From Candidatus Vicinibacter proximus (GTDB lineage: Bacteria; Bacteroidota; Bacteroidia; Chitinophagales; Saprospiraceae): a stretch of 64,000 nucleotides of DNA. This document shows, one piece after another, positions 44,749-52,278 of the stretch. Position 1 is the first letter of the stretch. Every line of letters begins with the position of its first letter. The notes beneath the pieces were generated by a model. That model searched no databases and was not told the DNA's origin. It saw nothing but the letters and a program-made list of their open reading frames with translations. Position numbers and translations under genes: made by a program. The stretch lies in NCBI GenBank assembly GCA_016713905.1, contig JADJOE010000002.1:248001-312000 (forward strand), given 5' to 3'.

Positions 44749-45276
44749 ATGAAAAAATTATCAATTCTATTCGTTTCTTTTCTTGTGGTAGTAGCATGTA
44801 AAAATGTAGACCAATTCAGAGCACCAATTGAGGCACTTACTGCTGAGTGGTCTAAAGCAGGTACTGCTGTAACGGATGCTGGTACTCAAGTAAGCGCTGT
44901 TGCTTCTTCTCTTACTGCACTTCAGGACAGTATGATGATTGATCCTGCACTTAAGCTTAAACCTGCTACAGTAACCGTACTGGACAGCATCAAAAACACC
45001 TTCATGGCTCAAGTTCAAGGTTTAGGAAATTTAAGTACAGAAATCGCAGGATTTTCTGAAAAATGGGCTACAATGACTGCTGAAGTTGATGCTTTAAGCA
45101 CAGGTCTTAAAGAAGGTAAATTGGAAGGAGATGTAATGGCAAAAATCAATGAATTAAAAACATCTGCTGCTTCTGCTGCAAGCATGGTTGATGGTTGGAA
45201 TTCAAGCACTATGAGTGCAAAAGAAGCTGCAATGAAAGCTTATGATGCATTCAAACAAACAATGATGGCGAAGTAA
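44749..45276 (+). CDS. Small helical lipoprotein, unknown function
   Basis: 175 residues. The signal peptide ends in the lipobox VVVA then Cys17. The mature part is almost all helix-forming and rich in Ala, Ser, Thr, Met and Lys with heptad-like spacing (ALTAEWSKAGTAVTDAGTQVS; KWATMTAEVDALSTGLKEGK), as in coiled-coil lipoproteins. No charged motif or known domain seen. Strong promoter, start and terminator make it a separate, probably well-expressed unit. Envelope spacing or stress function is a guess. Confidence 0.75.
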   Translation: MKKLSILFVSFLVVVACKNVDQFRAPIEALTAEWSKAGTAVTDAGTQVSAVASSLTALQDSMMIDPALKLKPATVTVLDSIKNTFMAQVQGLGNLSTEIAGFSEKWATMTAEVDALSTGLKEGKLEGDVMAKINELKTSAASAASMVDGWNSSTMSAKEAAMKAYDAFKQTMMAK

Positions 45277-45299
45277 TCTTCAACCAATATTGTAAAATA

Positions 45300-45334
45300 T
45301 AAGGGGACGAATTATCGTCCCCTTTTTTTTTCAT
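45300..45334 (+). terminator. Terminator of the helical lipoprotein gene
   Basis: A perfect 10-bp stem AAGGGGACGA/TCGTCCCCTT with loop ATTA (45301-45324) and a following T run. Confidence 0.9.
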
Positions 45335-45417
45335 GTCTCAAGCTTTATACAGTAATTTGTTTCCCTTTAGCGTAGCTTACTTCCCTTAAGTATCTAGATG
45401 AATTAGTAAAAGCCCTC

Positions 45418-45425
45418 TATATTTG
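45418..45425 (+). promoter_or_regulatory. Promoter -7 box of the methyltransferase gene
   Basis: TATATTTG, 38 nt before the ATG at 45464. No -33 TTG is seen. Confidence 0.4.
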
Positions 45426-45463
45426 CATCATTCCAACACTTCAACAAAAAACTTAGCAAGTTC

Positions 45464-46252
45464 ATGCAGGAAAGACATAAAGACCGGAAACTCTATTTCA
45501 ACGAACAATCTGCCACGACAGAAAAGTATGTCATCCCTTACATACAGGAAATCAGAAAATTTGATGCCAGCTCTTTTATCCTTGAAGTGGGTTGTGGAGA
45601 AGGAGGAAATTTGGAGCCATTTTTAAAAATGGGGTGCAAAGTTTATGGCATTGATATTTTGGATCATCAAATTCAAATTGCCAGGGAAATTTTTGCACAT
45701 CATCCCATGCATCATAATTTAAATTTAATTGCACAAGATATTTACAAAATCAAGCCGGAAGATCTTCCTTCCTTCGATGTTATTTTTCTAAGAGACGTAA
45801 TTGAACACATTCCGGATCAGCAAAAATTTATGCATTTCATTAAATCCTTTTTAAAGGATGATGGTGTAATATTTTTTGGTTTTCCTCCTTGGAGAATGCC
45901 TTTTGGCGGACATCAGCAGGTATGCCAACACAAGCTTCTATCCAAGCTTCCATACTTTCATTTACTACCACAGTTTTTATATGCCTCTGTTTTGAAATCT
46001 TTTGGAGAAAGTAAGGCTCTTATTGATGGGTTGAAAGAGGTAAAAGAAACAGGAATCAGTATTCATGAATTCTTTCGATATTTAAGAACATCCGGTTTTG
46101 AAATTGCCCGAGAGAATCATTATTTGATCAATCCAAACTATGAGATTAAATTTAATTTAGCTCCACGAATGTTGCCATCAATATTCAAAATCCCATGGTT
46201 GTGTGATTTTTACACCACCGCTGTTTATTGTGTGGCGAAAAAGAAACTTTAG
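45464..46252 (+). CDS. Class I SAM-dependent methyltransferase
   Basis: 262 residues. Motif I is EVGCGEGGNLEPF; post-I acidic YGIDILDHQI; motif II-like DVIFLRDVIEHI; then a PPWRMPFGGHQQVCQHKLLS segment typical of small-molecule or lipid-type methyltransferases. The C-terminal 90 residues are less conserved, ending in KKKL. The substrate cannot be read from the sequence. It is convergent with the TauE gene (5 bp between stops). Confidence 0.75.
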   Translation: MQERHKDRKLYFNEQSATTEKYVIPYIQEIRKFDASSFILEVGCGEGGNLEPFLKMGCKVYGIDILDHQIQIAREIFAHHPMHHNLNLIAQDIYKIKPEDLPSFDVIFLRDVIEHIPDQQKFMHFIKSFLKDDGVIFFGFPPWRMPFGGHQQVCQHKLLSKLPYFHLLPQFLYASVLKSFGESKALIDGLKEVKETGISIHEFFRYLRTSGFEIARENHYLINPNYEIKFNLAPRMLPSIFKIPWLCDFYTTAVYCVAKKKL

Positions 46253-46257
46253 TCAAA

Positions 46258-47037
46258 TTAGAGATGGATTCCAAGCATACCAAATACACCAAATAAATGC
46301 AGTAAGGTAAATATCATGATGGCGATTAAAAAATAATAAGCCACCTTGTCTGCATTAGGAATTTTACTGACCGTGTGCGCGGTTATCCAACCGCCTGCCC
46401 CCTGACCCAAAGCAATGGTTCCCCCTATTTTCCAATCTACATAACCCATAACATGAAAAATTCCAATTACAATTATGGTGTATGAAGTGACCATAAGTAC
46501 TTTTACGGCATTGGCTTCAATGATCGGCAGCTTTGCAACGTATACCATTACAGCAAGAAAAAAAATCCCCATGCCCATTTGAATAAAGCCACCATAAAAT
46601 CCCAATGCAAGAAAAACAGGTATGTAAATCCATGGTTTTAGACCAGATGCAAACATTACTTTGCTTGTCCATTTTTTTGATTGAATGATCATCAGGATCA
46701 ACAAGGATAGCACCAGATATTTGTAGACTTCTTTGAATCCATCCGGACTTATACGGATCGCCACAAGAGCCCCGATAATGGCCCCAATAATGCCAATTAC
46801 CAAGTAGTGCCAGGTTTCTTTTAATGGAATTTTTTTATTTCTTTGGAAAGCTTCTAGACTGGCCAGGCCTTGTATAAATATCCCGATTCTGTTTGTTCCG
46901 TTGGCCAAATTACCAGGCATTCCCATGATTTCAGTTAAGAAGCCTAAAGTGAGAACAGATCCATTACCGGCAAGGGTGTTTATGCAACCGGCGATAAAAC
47001 CACCTATTATAGCCAGAAATATCTCATAGGACGTCAT
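46258..47037 (-). CDS. TauE/SafE family sulfite/anion exporter
   Basis: 259 residues with about eight hydrophobic helices. Start MTSYEIFLAIIGGFIAGCINTLAGNGSVLTL, with the family-typical GxxAGxxN/G near the first helix and a second half repeat (ALGFYGGFIQMGMGIFFL). The family exports sulfite, sulfonates or related anions across the inner membrane. Its start overlaps the end of the methylmalonyl-CoA epimerase gene by 14 bp, so it is last in a four-gene minus-strand operon. Confidence 0.85.
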   Translation of the reverse strand: MTSYEIFLAIIGGFIAGCINTLAGNGSVLTLGFLTEIMGMPGNLANGTNRIGIFIQGLASLEAFQRNKKIPLKETWHYLVIGIIGAIIGALVAIRISPDGFKEVYKYLVLSLLILMIIQSKKWTSKVMFASGLKPWIYIPVFLALGFYGGFIQMGMGIFFLAVMVYVAKLPIIEANAVKVLMVTSYTIIVIGIFHVMGYVDWKIGGTIALGQGAGGWITAHTVSKIPNADKVAYYFLIAIMIFTLLHLFGVFGMLGIHL

Positions 47038-47455
47038 TTTCTTCCTTGATTTCCTGACACAATTCTACCAGCACACCATGGCTAGATTTAGGATGAACAA
47101 AACAAATGAGTTTATTGTCTGCTCCCCTTTTAGGTTGATCATTTAACAAAATAAATCCTTCCGCTTTTAATCTGGCCATTTCTGCATAAATATCGTCTAC
47201 TTCAAAAGCAACATGATGAATGCCTTCACCCCTTTTTTCAATAAACTTTGTGATCGGAGAATTGTCGTCTAGTCCTTGCAATAATTCTATTTTGCTTTCT
47301 CCTATTTTAAAAAAAGAGGTCAACACTTTTTCTGATTCCACCTCTTCCTCCTTATAAGGATTAACCCCTAGCAAATTGGCATATAAGTCATTTGATTCTG
47401 CAATATTTTTTACAGCAATGCCTAAGTGTTCAATTTTTTTTAATCGGGAGATCAT
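47024..47455 (-). CDS. mce: Methylmalonyl-CoA epimerase
   Basis: 143 residues. VOC/glyoxalase fold with the metal ligands in order: His in IEHLGIAVKN, His in GIHHVAFEVDD, and Glu near the C-terminus (GVLVELCQE). It interconverts (2R)- and (2S)-methylmalonyl-CoA in propionate metabolism. No mutase gene is close, so it is not in a propionate operon here. It overlaps the TauE start by 14 bp and follows the reductase gene by 23 bp. Confidence 0.88.
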   Translation of the reverse strand: MISRLKKIEHLGIAVKNIAESNDLYANLLGVNPYKEEEVESEKVLTSFFKIGESKIELLQGLDDNSPITKFIEKRGEGIHHVAFEVDDIYAEMARLKAEGFILLNDQPKRGADNKLICFVHPKSSHGVLVELCQEIKEENDVL

Positions 47456-47478
47456 ATATCGATTTAAATGAAAGTTGC

Positions 47479-48219
47479 TTAGCCAAAAAGTTCATATTTT
47501 ATTTGTCCGCGATCAACCTTTAATTCATTTATAAGATGCAACACGGTTTCATCAATAATTTCTGTCCAGCCACAAATCATAAATATGTTTTCCTTAAGTG
47601 CGCGATACTTTTCATTCAAATAAACAGGATGCACATATCCTTTATGAAAAGTCAGGTTTTCTGCATTTGGTGGCAATTTTGTTTCCCGCGACAAACAAAT
47701 ACTGGCCTTAAAATTTTTCAGATACTTTGCCCAGTCTACTATTTCCTCATAGTATAAAATATCTTTTTCTTTTCTGACTCCAAATATCAGATGGATGCCT
47801 TCATGCTTCATCCCATTTTTCTCTACCTCCTGGATCATGGAACGAAAAGGTACAATTCCTGCTCCGGTACAGATCATGTTCAAGGTACTTCCGACATTAG
47901 AGGGAAGAATAAAACCTCCATCCGGACCTTTAAATTTCAACACATCCCCTTTATTGATATCTTCAAAAAAATATCTGCTTGCCAACCCGCCCTTTTTATA
48001 AGAAATGCACAATTCAATCATGTTACTTCCATCCCAAGCATTTGCAACGGAATAACTCCTCCAACGCTCTGCACGTTTCTGACCCATTGGTAAATCAAAA
48101 GTAAAAAACTGTCCGGCAGCATAAGGCAATGCTTGTTCTGATTTTATCTTAAACCAAAACCTACGGGTGGTTGCAGATTCTATTTTCTGACCAATATATT
48201 CAGCTTCATGCCATTGCAT
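47479..48219 (-). CDS. FAD-binding ferredoxin/flavodoxin-NAD(P) reductase family oxidoreductase
   Basis: 246 residues. FAD-binding domain with the RWRSYSVAN motif (RxYS) and a FKGPDGGF stretch; NAD(P)-binding half with CTGAGIVPFRSMI and the terminal FMICGW and ELFG. No iron-sulfur domain attached. It passes electrons between NAD(P)H and a ferredoxin, flavodoxin or quinone-type partner, which cannot be named. It lies 43 bp after the GHMP kinase stop and 23 bp before mce on the same strand. Confidence 0.82.
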   Translation of the reverse strand: MQWHEAEYIGQKIESATTRRFWFKIKSEQALPYAAGQFFTFDLPMGQKRAERWRSYSVANAWDGSNMIELCISYKKGGLASRYFFEDINKGDVLKFKGPDGGFILPSNVGSTLNMICTGAGIVPFRSMIQEVEKNGMKHEGIHLIFGVRKEKDILYYEEIVDWAKYLKNFKASICLSRETKLPPNAENLTFHKGYVHPVYLNEKYRALKENIFMICGWTEIIDETVLHLINELKVDRGQIKYELFG

Positions 48220-48262
48220 ATTTAGGTTAGCATTAGATTAAATAATAAAGTAAAAGTAACTC

Positions 48263-49177
48263 CTAGGGCACCAAATCTTTAAATGGGATGAGCTTTGAAT
48301 ATCCTTTGCTTGCAAAATAATCTTCGGTTTCCTTTTGATTCTTATCACTGGAGACTAGAACCATGTCGCCACCCCAGGCACCAAGACTTTTTACAGCACC
48401 CCAATAGTCAGGGAACAACCGATCTTTGACTTTTGTTTCTCCTAGGTAATCTGACACCATTTTTTCATGTTCATTGACCCAATTTTCAAAACCGGTAAGC
48501 GATTTTAGGTCTAACAACTTCTCCGTCATGTCGCTGGCTTTCTTAATTAAACCTTTATCCGGATTCTTGGTGCGAGCTGCTTTGACAGCTTCCCGAGAAT
48601 TTACTTTTGTTTGCAAAGGCAGAAAATAAAGTTGACCTGCAAATCCCGGATGAAAGTCGACTTCTTCCAGATCTATGCTGCCGTCTCCAAGAGTATAGAG
48701 AATTGGACCTTCAGAATTGGCACAAGCGACATCATAACCGGAACCATTCTCTATGTCAAAATAAAGATGATAAGGGTTTACATCTGCCCAGGAAGCCATG
48801 TTGTTGATGAGTGTAGAAGAGGATCCCAGACCCCAGTTTAGTGGAAAGTCGAGATAATGATCCACTTTATATTTTTTCCAGTGGGAAAGAAATTCAGAAT
48901 TGTTATTGCAGCAAGCTTTAAAGATCTTCCTCAAGTATTTGGCGGCAACTTCGTCCGTGGATTTGACTACATCAAGACCCATCAGGTCTATCTCTGCTTC
49001 AAACCATTTTTTTCCATTGTTATCGTATGAATTCCAGAGCACTTCAGAACCGGATAGTTCCTGAACCTTCATCCTTTGCCCTAATTTCGTAGGGAGAGCC
49101 AGGCAAGTTGCGCCATGTAAAACCAAGTATTCTGCACTTAGTAATACTTTACCCCTAGAGAAATATTCAGCTTTAAT
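48263..49177 (-). CDS. GYDIA-type GHMP kinase with apparent AUU start
   Basis: About 304 residues if translation begins at ATT 49175-49177. Frame conservation extends past the TTG at 49126: the codons upstream read FSRGKVLLSAEYLVLHG, the expected N-terminal GHMP kinase start (F-S-x-G-K-x-L-L-x-x-E-Y-x-V-L-x-G), and an in-frame stop lies at about 49190-49192. No ATG lies between that stop and the conserved block. Other motifs are the ATP-loop DFPLNWGLGSSSTL and GYDVACANSEGPI, which resembles the GYDIA branch (a mevalonate-kinase-like group in Bacteroidota); the C-terminal GAWGGDMVLV fits the third motif. Substrate likely isoprenoid- or sugar-related. It heads the four-gene operon. Confidence 0.85.
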   Translation of the reverse strand: MKAEYFSRGKVLLSAEYLVLHGATCLALPTKLGQRMKVQELSGSEVLWNSYDNNGKKWFEAEIDLMGLDVVKSTDEVAAKYLRKIFKACCNNNSEFLSHWKKYKVDHYLDFPLNWGLGSSSTLINNMASWADVNPYHLYFDIENGSGYDVACANSEGPILYTLGDGSIDLEEVDFHPGFAGQLYFLPLQTKVNSREAVKAARTKNPDKGLIKKASDMTEKLLDLKSLTGFENWVNEHEKMVSDYLGETKVKDRLFPDYWGAVKSLGAWGGDMVLVSSDKNQKETEDYFASKGYSKLIPFKDLVP

Positions 49178-49201
49178 ATATATAAATTTTTAAAATCGTT
49201 G

Positions 49202-49232
49202 CGAAGATACATTGTAAAATTAAATATGTCAA
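49202..49232 (-). promoter_or_regulatory. Promoter of the GHMP kinase operon
   Basis: On the minus strand, TTG (49230-49232), 20 nt, TATCTTCG (49202-49209; one mismatch to TAnnTTTG). Transcription should begin about 20 nt before the ATT codon at 49177. Confidence 0.45.
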
Positions 49233-49357
49233 CTTTAGGGGCTTTTTTCGCAGATATCTTTTAAGTGTTTTGACCTGAAGAATATTCTGATCTTAAATCA
49301 TTAATGAACAAAAGTCGACTGGGTTGTATAAACAAATATTTAAAAAAGCATTGGGGA

Positions 49358-49379
49358 TAAAAAGAGGAATGACTCTTTT
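49358..49379 (-). terminator. Probable terminator of the polyprenyl synthase gene
   Basis: A perfect 7-bp stem AAAAGAG/CTCTTTT with a 6-nt loop; on the minus strand the downstream side is T-rich. AT-rich, so moderate. Confidence 0.5.
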
Positions 49380-49404
49380 CGCTATATGGCGGTATTAAAT
49401 CTTG

Positions 49405-50379
49405 TTAATTATTTCTCTCCGTTACAAAATAGCATACTTTTTCAAGAGACGCACGTGCTTCATTATCCGGTAATGTCTTCAGAGAACCCAGTGCCTTGTC
49501 ACGAAAATCCATCATGCTTTTAGATGCTTCAATTACACCATTATGGTCAAGAATAAAACGTATCGCAGCTTGAATTACCTTTGGGTCTTCAGAGTTTGCA
49601 CGAATCTGATTGATTAATTGCCTGGATTTTTGTGAAGGTGCGTTTTTCAAAGCGATAATCAGAGGAAGTGTCATTTTTTTTTCCTTGATGTCATTGATCC
49701 TGGGTTTTCCTACACTTTCTTCCGACAAATCCATGAGATCGTCCTTTATCTGGAAAGCCATGCCTAAATCGGATCCAAACTGATGCATCAGCTTTAGCAT
49801 TTCAGGATCTTCACTGGTACTCAATACCCCACAGCTGACCGAAGCGGCAATCAATGAGGCAGTCTTCTGTCGAATGATGCGGTAATAAATATCTTCATTG
49901 ATATCCAGCCTTCGGGCTTTTTCCAATTGCAACAATTCACCCTCGCTCATGTCTGTAACTGCCTGAGACAATATTTTCAACATAGAAAACTGATCTCTTT
50001 CCAATGCTACCAATAAACCTCTGGACAAAAGATAATCCCCTACAAGCACGGCGATTTTATTTTTCCAAAGCGCATTGATCGAAAAAAAACCTCTTCTCTG
50101 TTCGGAATCGTCGACAACATCATCATGCACTAAAGTTGCCGTATGCAATAGTTCTACCATGGTTGCCGCTGCAAAAGATTGCGCATTGATCGGACCAAAT
50201 ACTTTTGCAGATAGCAAACTGATAAGCGGTCTGAATTGCTTGCCCTTGGTTTTTACAATGTAGTAACTGATCTTATCCAGCAATGGAACTTTACTTGCAA
50301 TGGCGGCCTTAAAATGGGTTCCAAATTGCTTGAGTTCCTCTTTTATTGGCAACTTAATTTCCTCGAGACTAGCTTTCAT
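49405..50379 (-). CDS. ispB: Polyprenyl diphosphate synthase
   Basis: 324 residues. All-helical prenyltransferase with the first Asp-rich motif LVHDDVVDDSEQRRG and the second FQIKDDLMDL, plus the Arg after the first. The length and N-terminus match the octaprenyl/heptaprenyl (long-chain) enzymes that make quinone side chains; the product length is inferred. A TATCTTTG box (50390-50397, minus strand) lies 11 nt before the ATG, so the leader is very short. Confidence 0.9.
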   Translation of the reverse strand: MKASLEEIKLPIKEELKQFGTHFKAAIASKVPLLDKISYYIVKTKGKQFRPLISLLSAKVFGPINAQSFAAATMVELLHTATLVHDDVVDDSEQRRGFFSINALWKNKIAVLVGDYLLSRGLLVALERDQFSMLKILSQAVTDMSEGELLQLEKARRLDINEDIYYRIIRQKTASLIAASVSCGVLSTSEDPEMLKLMHQFGSDLGMAFQIKDDLMDLSEESVGKPRINDIKEKKMTLPLIIALKNAPSQKSRQLINQIRANSEDPKVIQAAIRFILDHNGVIEASKSMMDFRDKALGSLKTLPDNEARASLEKVCYFVTERNN

Positions 50380-50389
50380 GATCTTGGCC

Positions 50390-50422
50390 CAAAGATAGGG
50401 TAATCAAATGATGAATAAACAA
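50390..50422 (-). promoter_or_regulatory. Promoter of the polyprenyl synthase gene
   Basis: On the minus strand, TTG (50420-50422), 22 nt, TATCTTTG (50390-50397). The spacing is slightly long. The ATG at 50379 leaves a leader of only about 6 nt. Confidence 0.45.
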
Positions 50423-50447
50423 TTCTTCTCATCATTTGGACGGGGTC

Positions 50448-51476
50448 ATGAACCCCGGTTTGAGCAGAATAGCCTATCTTGCACAAAAATATTACCTAGT
50501 GCTGCAGCTTTTCAGGAAAAATATGCTTTTCAATGTGCTCCTGATTATTCCGTATGCTTTTATTTTACACTTGGGCGCATGGTTTAGACCATTTCCCTTG
50601 ATCATTGAATCAAAATCCTGGTTTTTTAATCTGATTTTTAGAGATTATATTCAAGACCTTTCCTTTACTTTTTTTTCATCCTCCATATTAATAGCATTTC
50701 AGGCTATTTTGATCAACCGAATCGTAAATAAATTCAGGATGAACCAGGATGCTCAGCTGTTCCCAGGAGTTATTTTTATTTTGTTTTGCAGTTTCCATCA
50801 GGATACCATAAATTTTAGTCCCGTACTCTTAGCAAACTTATTTTTTATTCTTGCTCTTGGGAACATTCTGGACATCTATGTAAAGAAAACTGTTCCTCTT
50901 CAATTATTTAATTTCGGCCTTTTTATTGGACTTGCCAGTCTTTTTTACATGCCTTATTACATCTTTATTTTTTTAGGTATTGTAGCCATTATCCTTTTAA
51001 GAGGCCTTTCTCTCAGGGAAGTTCTTCAAATTATTGCAGGATTTTTTAACGTTTACTTTTTATTGTTTACCTGTTTATATTTTATTAGAACGGAACATGT
51101 ATTTTTTCCATCTGAAGCAAACGGTTTTTTCAGACCTTACATATTTTCATTTCAAATAGGATCCAAAGGTTTTGTGCACTTTGGAATGATGATTCTAATG
51201 CTATGCACCGTTTTGGTACAATATAATTTTTTTCAAATTAGACGCTCCATTATTATTCAGAAATATTACGATCTGATTTTTTGGGCCTTGTTAATTTCGT
51301 TTTTTTCAATGTTGTTTTTGGATGTCAGCAGCGTCAGTCATCTTATCATACTGATTACGCCAATTTGTTTTCTTATAGGATTATTGGTGACCAAAATTAA
51401 AAATCCTTTAATTTTAGAAACCCTTCATCTGATCTTTGTCTTTTCAGCCTTATTTTTGCAACTTCAAAACTGGTAA
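50448..51476 (+). CDS. Multi-helix membrane protein, DUF6427-like
   Basis: 342 residues from ATG 50448. At least eight hydrophobic segments across the length and almost no soluble domain. The pattern (RKNMLFNVLLIIPYAF at the start, alternating Phe/Ile-rich helices, conserved polar ends) resembles the DUF6427 integral membrane proteins common in Bacteroidota; the assignment is by general appearance only. purQ begins 2 bp after its stop, so the pair is co-transcribed. Function unknown. Confidence 0.6.
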   Translation: MNPGLSRIAYLAQKYYLVLQLFRKNMLFNVLLIIPYAFILHLGAWFRPFPLIIESKSWFFNLIFRDYIQDLSFTFFSSSILIAFQAILINRIVNKFRMNQDAQLFPGVIFILFCSFHQDTINFSPVLLANLFFILALGNILDIYVKKTVPLQLFNFGLFIGLASLFYMPYYIFIFLGIVAIILLRGLSLREVLQIIAGFFNVYFLLFTCLYFIRTEHVFFPSEANGFFRPYIFSFQIGSKGFVHFGMMILMLCTVLVQYNFFQIRRSIIIQKYYDLIFWALLISFFSMLFLDVSSVSHLIILITPICFLIGLLVTKIKNPLILETLHLIFVFSALFLQLQNW

Positions 51477-51478
51477 TT

Positions 51479-52198
51479 ATGAAATTTGGTGTAATCACTT
51501 TCCCGGGTTCCAATTGTGATGATGACATGTTGTACGTCCTTGGGCAAGTTTTTGGATATAAAGTTGTTCACATTTGGCATAAAGAAACCAAACTAGAAGG
51601 GTTCAATCCCGGAGATTGCATTTTTATACCCGGGGGATTTTCTTTTGGTGATTATCTCAGATGTGGAGCAATTGCAAGATTTAGCCCTATCATGGAAGAT
51701 GTTATTCGCTTTGCACGAAATGGGGGGATGGTTATTGGCATTTGCAATGGGTTTCAAATACTCTGTGAAGCCGGACTTTTGCCGGGACAATTGCTGCTTA
51801 ACGAAAACCAGCATTTTATATGTAAGAATGTTTACTTGAAGGCCGCAACCAAGGATAGTCCTCTGACCTACGACCTAGATCTCCACCGGGCTTATAAAAT
51901 TCCAATAGCTCATGCGGAAGGAAGATATTACGCAGATGAAAAGACTTTAAGCGATTTACAAAAAAACAATCAAATCCTTTTCCAATATTGTGATGAAGAT
52001 GGAAAAGTATCCGCATCTTCAAACGTTAATGGAGCATGCCTGAACATTGCGGGAATCTGTAATGAAAATAGAAACGTTTGTGGAATGATGCCACATCCAG
52101 AACGAGCTTCAGAAGAAGCATTGGGTAATACGGATGGTAAGTTTTTGTTTCACAGCCTTTTCTCCTGGCTCAAAGAACATTATGCGCTCATAGCTTAG
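51479..52198 (+). CDS. purQ: Phosphoribosylformylglycinamidine synthase glutaminase subunit
   Basis: 239 residues. A class I glutamine amidotransferase: nucleophile Cys in VIGICNGFQILCEAGLLPG, with His and Glu of the triad in GMMPHPERASEEALG, and the PurQ-typical N-terminus KFGVITFPGSNCDDD. It supplies ammonia from glutamine to PurL in purine synthesis. It is encoded alone: no purL or purS lies nearby, and the neighbour upstream is a membrane protein with a 2-bp gap. Confidence 0.93.
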   Translation: MKFGVITFPGSNCDDDMLYVLGQVFGYKVVHIWHKETKLEGFNPGDCIFIPGGFSFGDYLRCGAIARFSPIMEDVIRFARNGGMVIGICNGFQILCEAGLLPGQLLLNENQHFICKNVYLKAATKDSPLTYDLDLHRAYKIPIAHAEGRYYADEKTLSDLQKNNQILFQYCDEDGKVSASSNVNGACLNIAGICNENRNVCGMMPHPERASEEALGNTDGKFLFHSLFSWLKEHYALIA

Positions 52199-52256
52199 AC
52201 TGGTTAATTAACCGTTAAAAGCGCGGACCGGATTCGTCTCCCTTTCTGTTTTATTC

Positions 52257-52264
52257 TAAATTTG
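52257..52264 (+). promoter_or_regulatory. Promoter -7 box of dsbD
   Basis: TAAATTTG, 15 nt before the dsbD ATG. No -33 TTG at the proper distance is seen. Confidence 0.4.
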
Positions 52265-52278
52265 TAAAAACAAAATTT

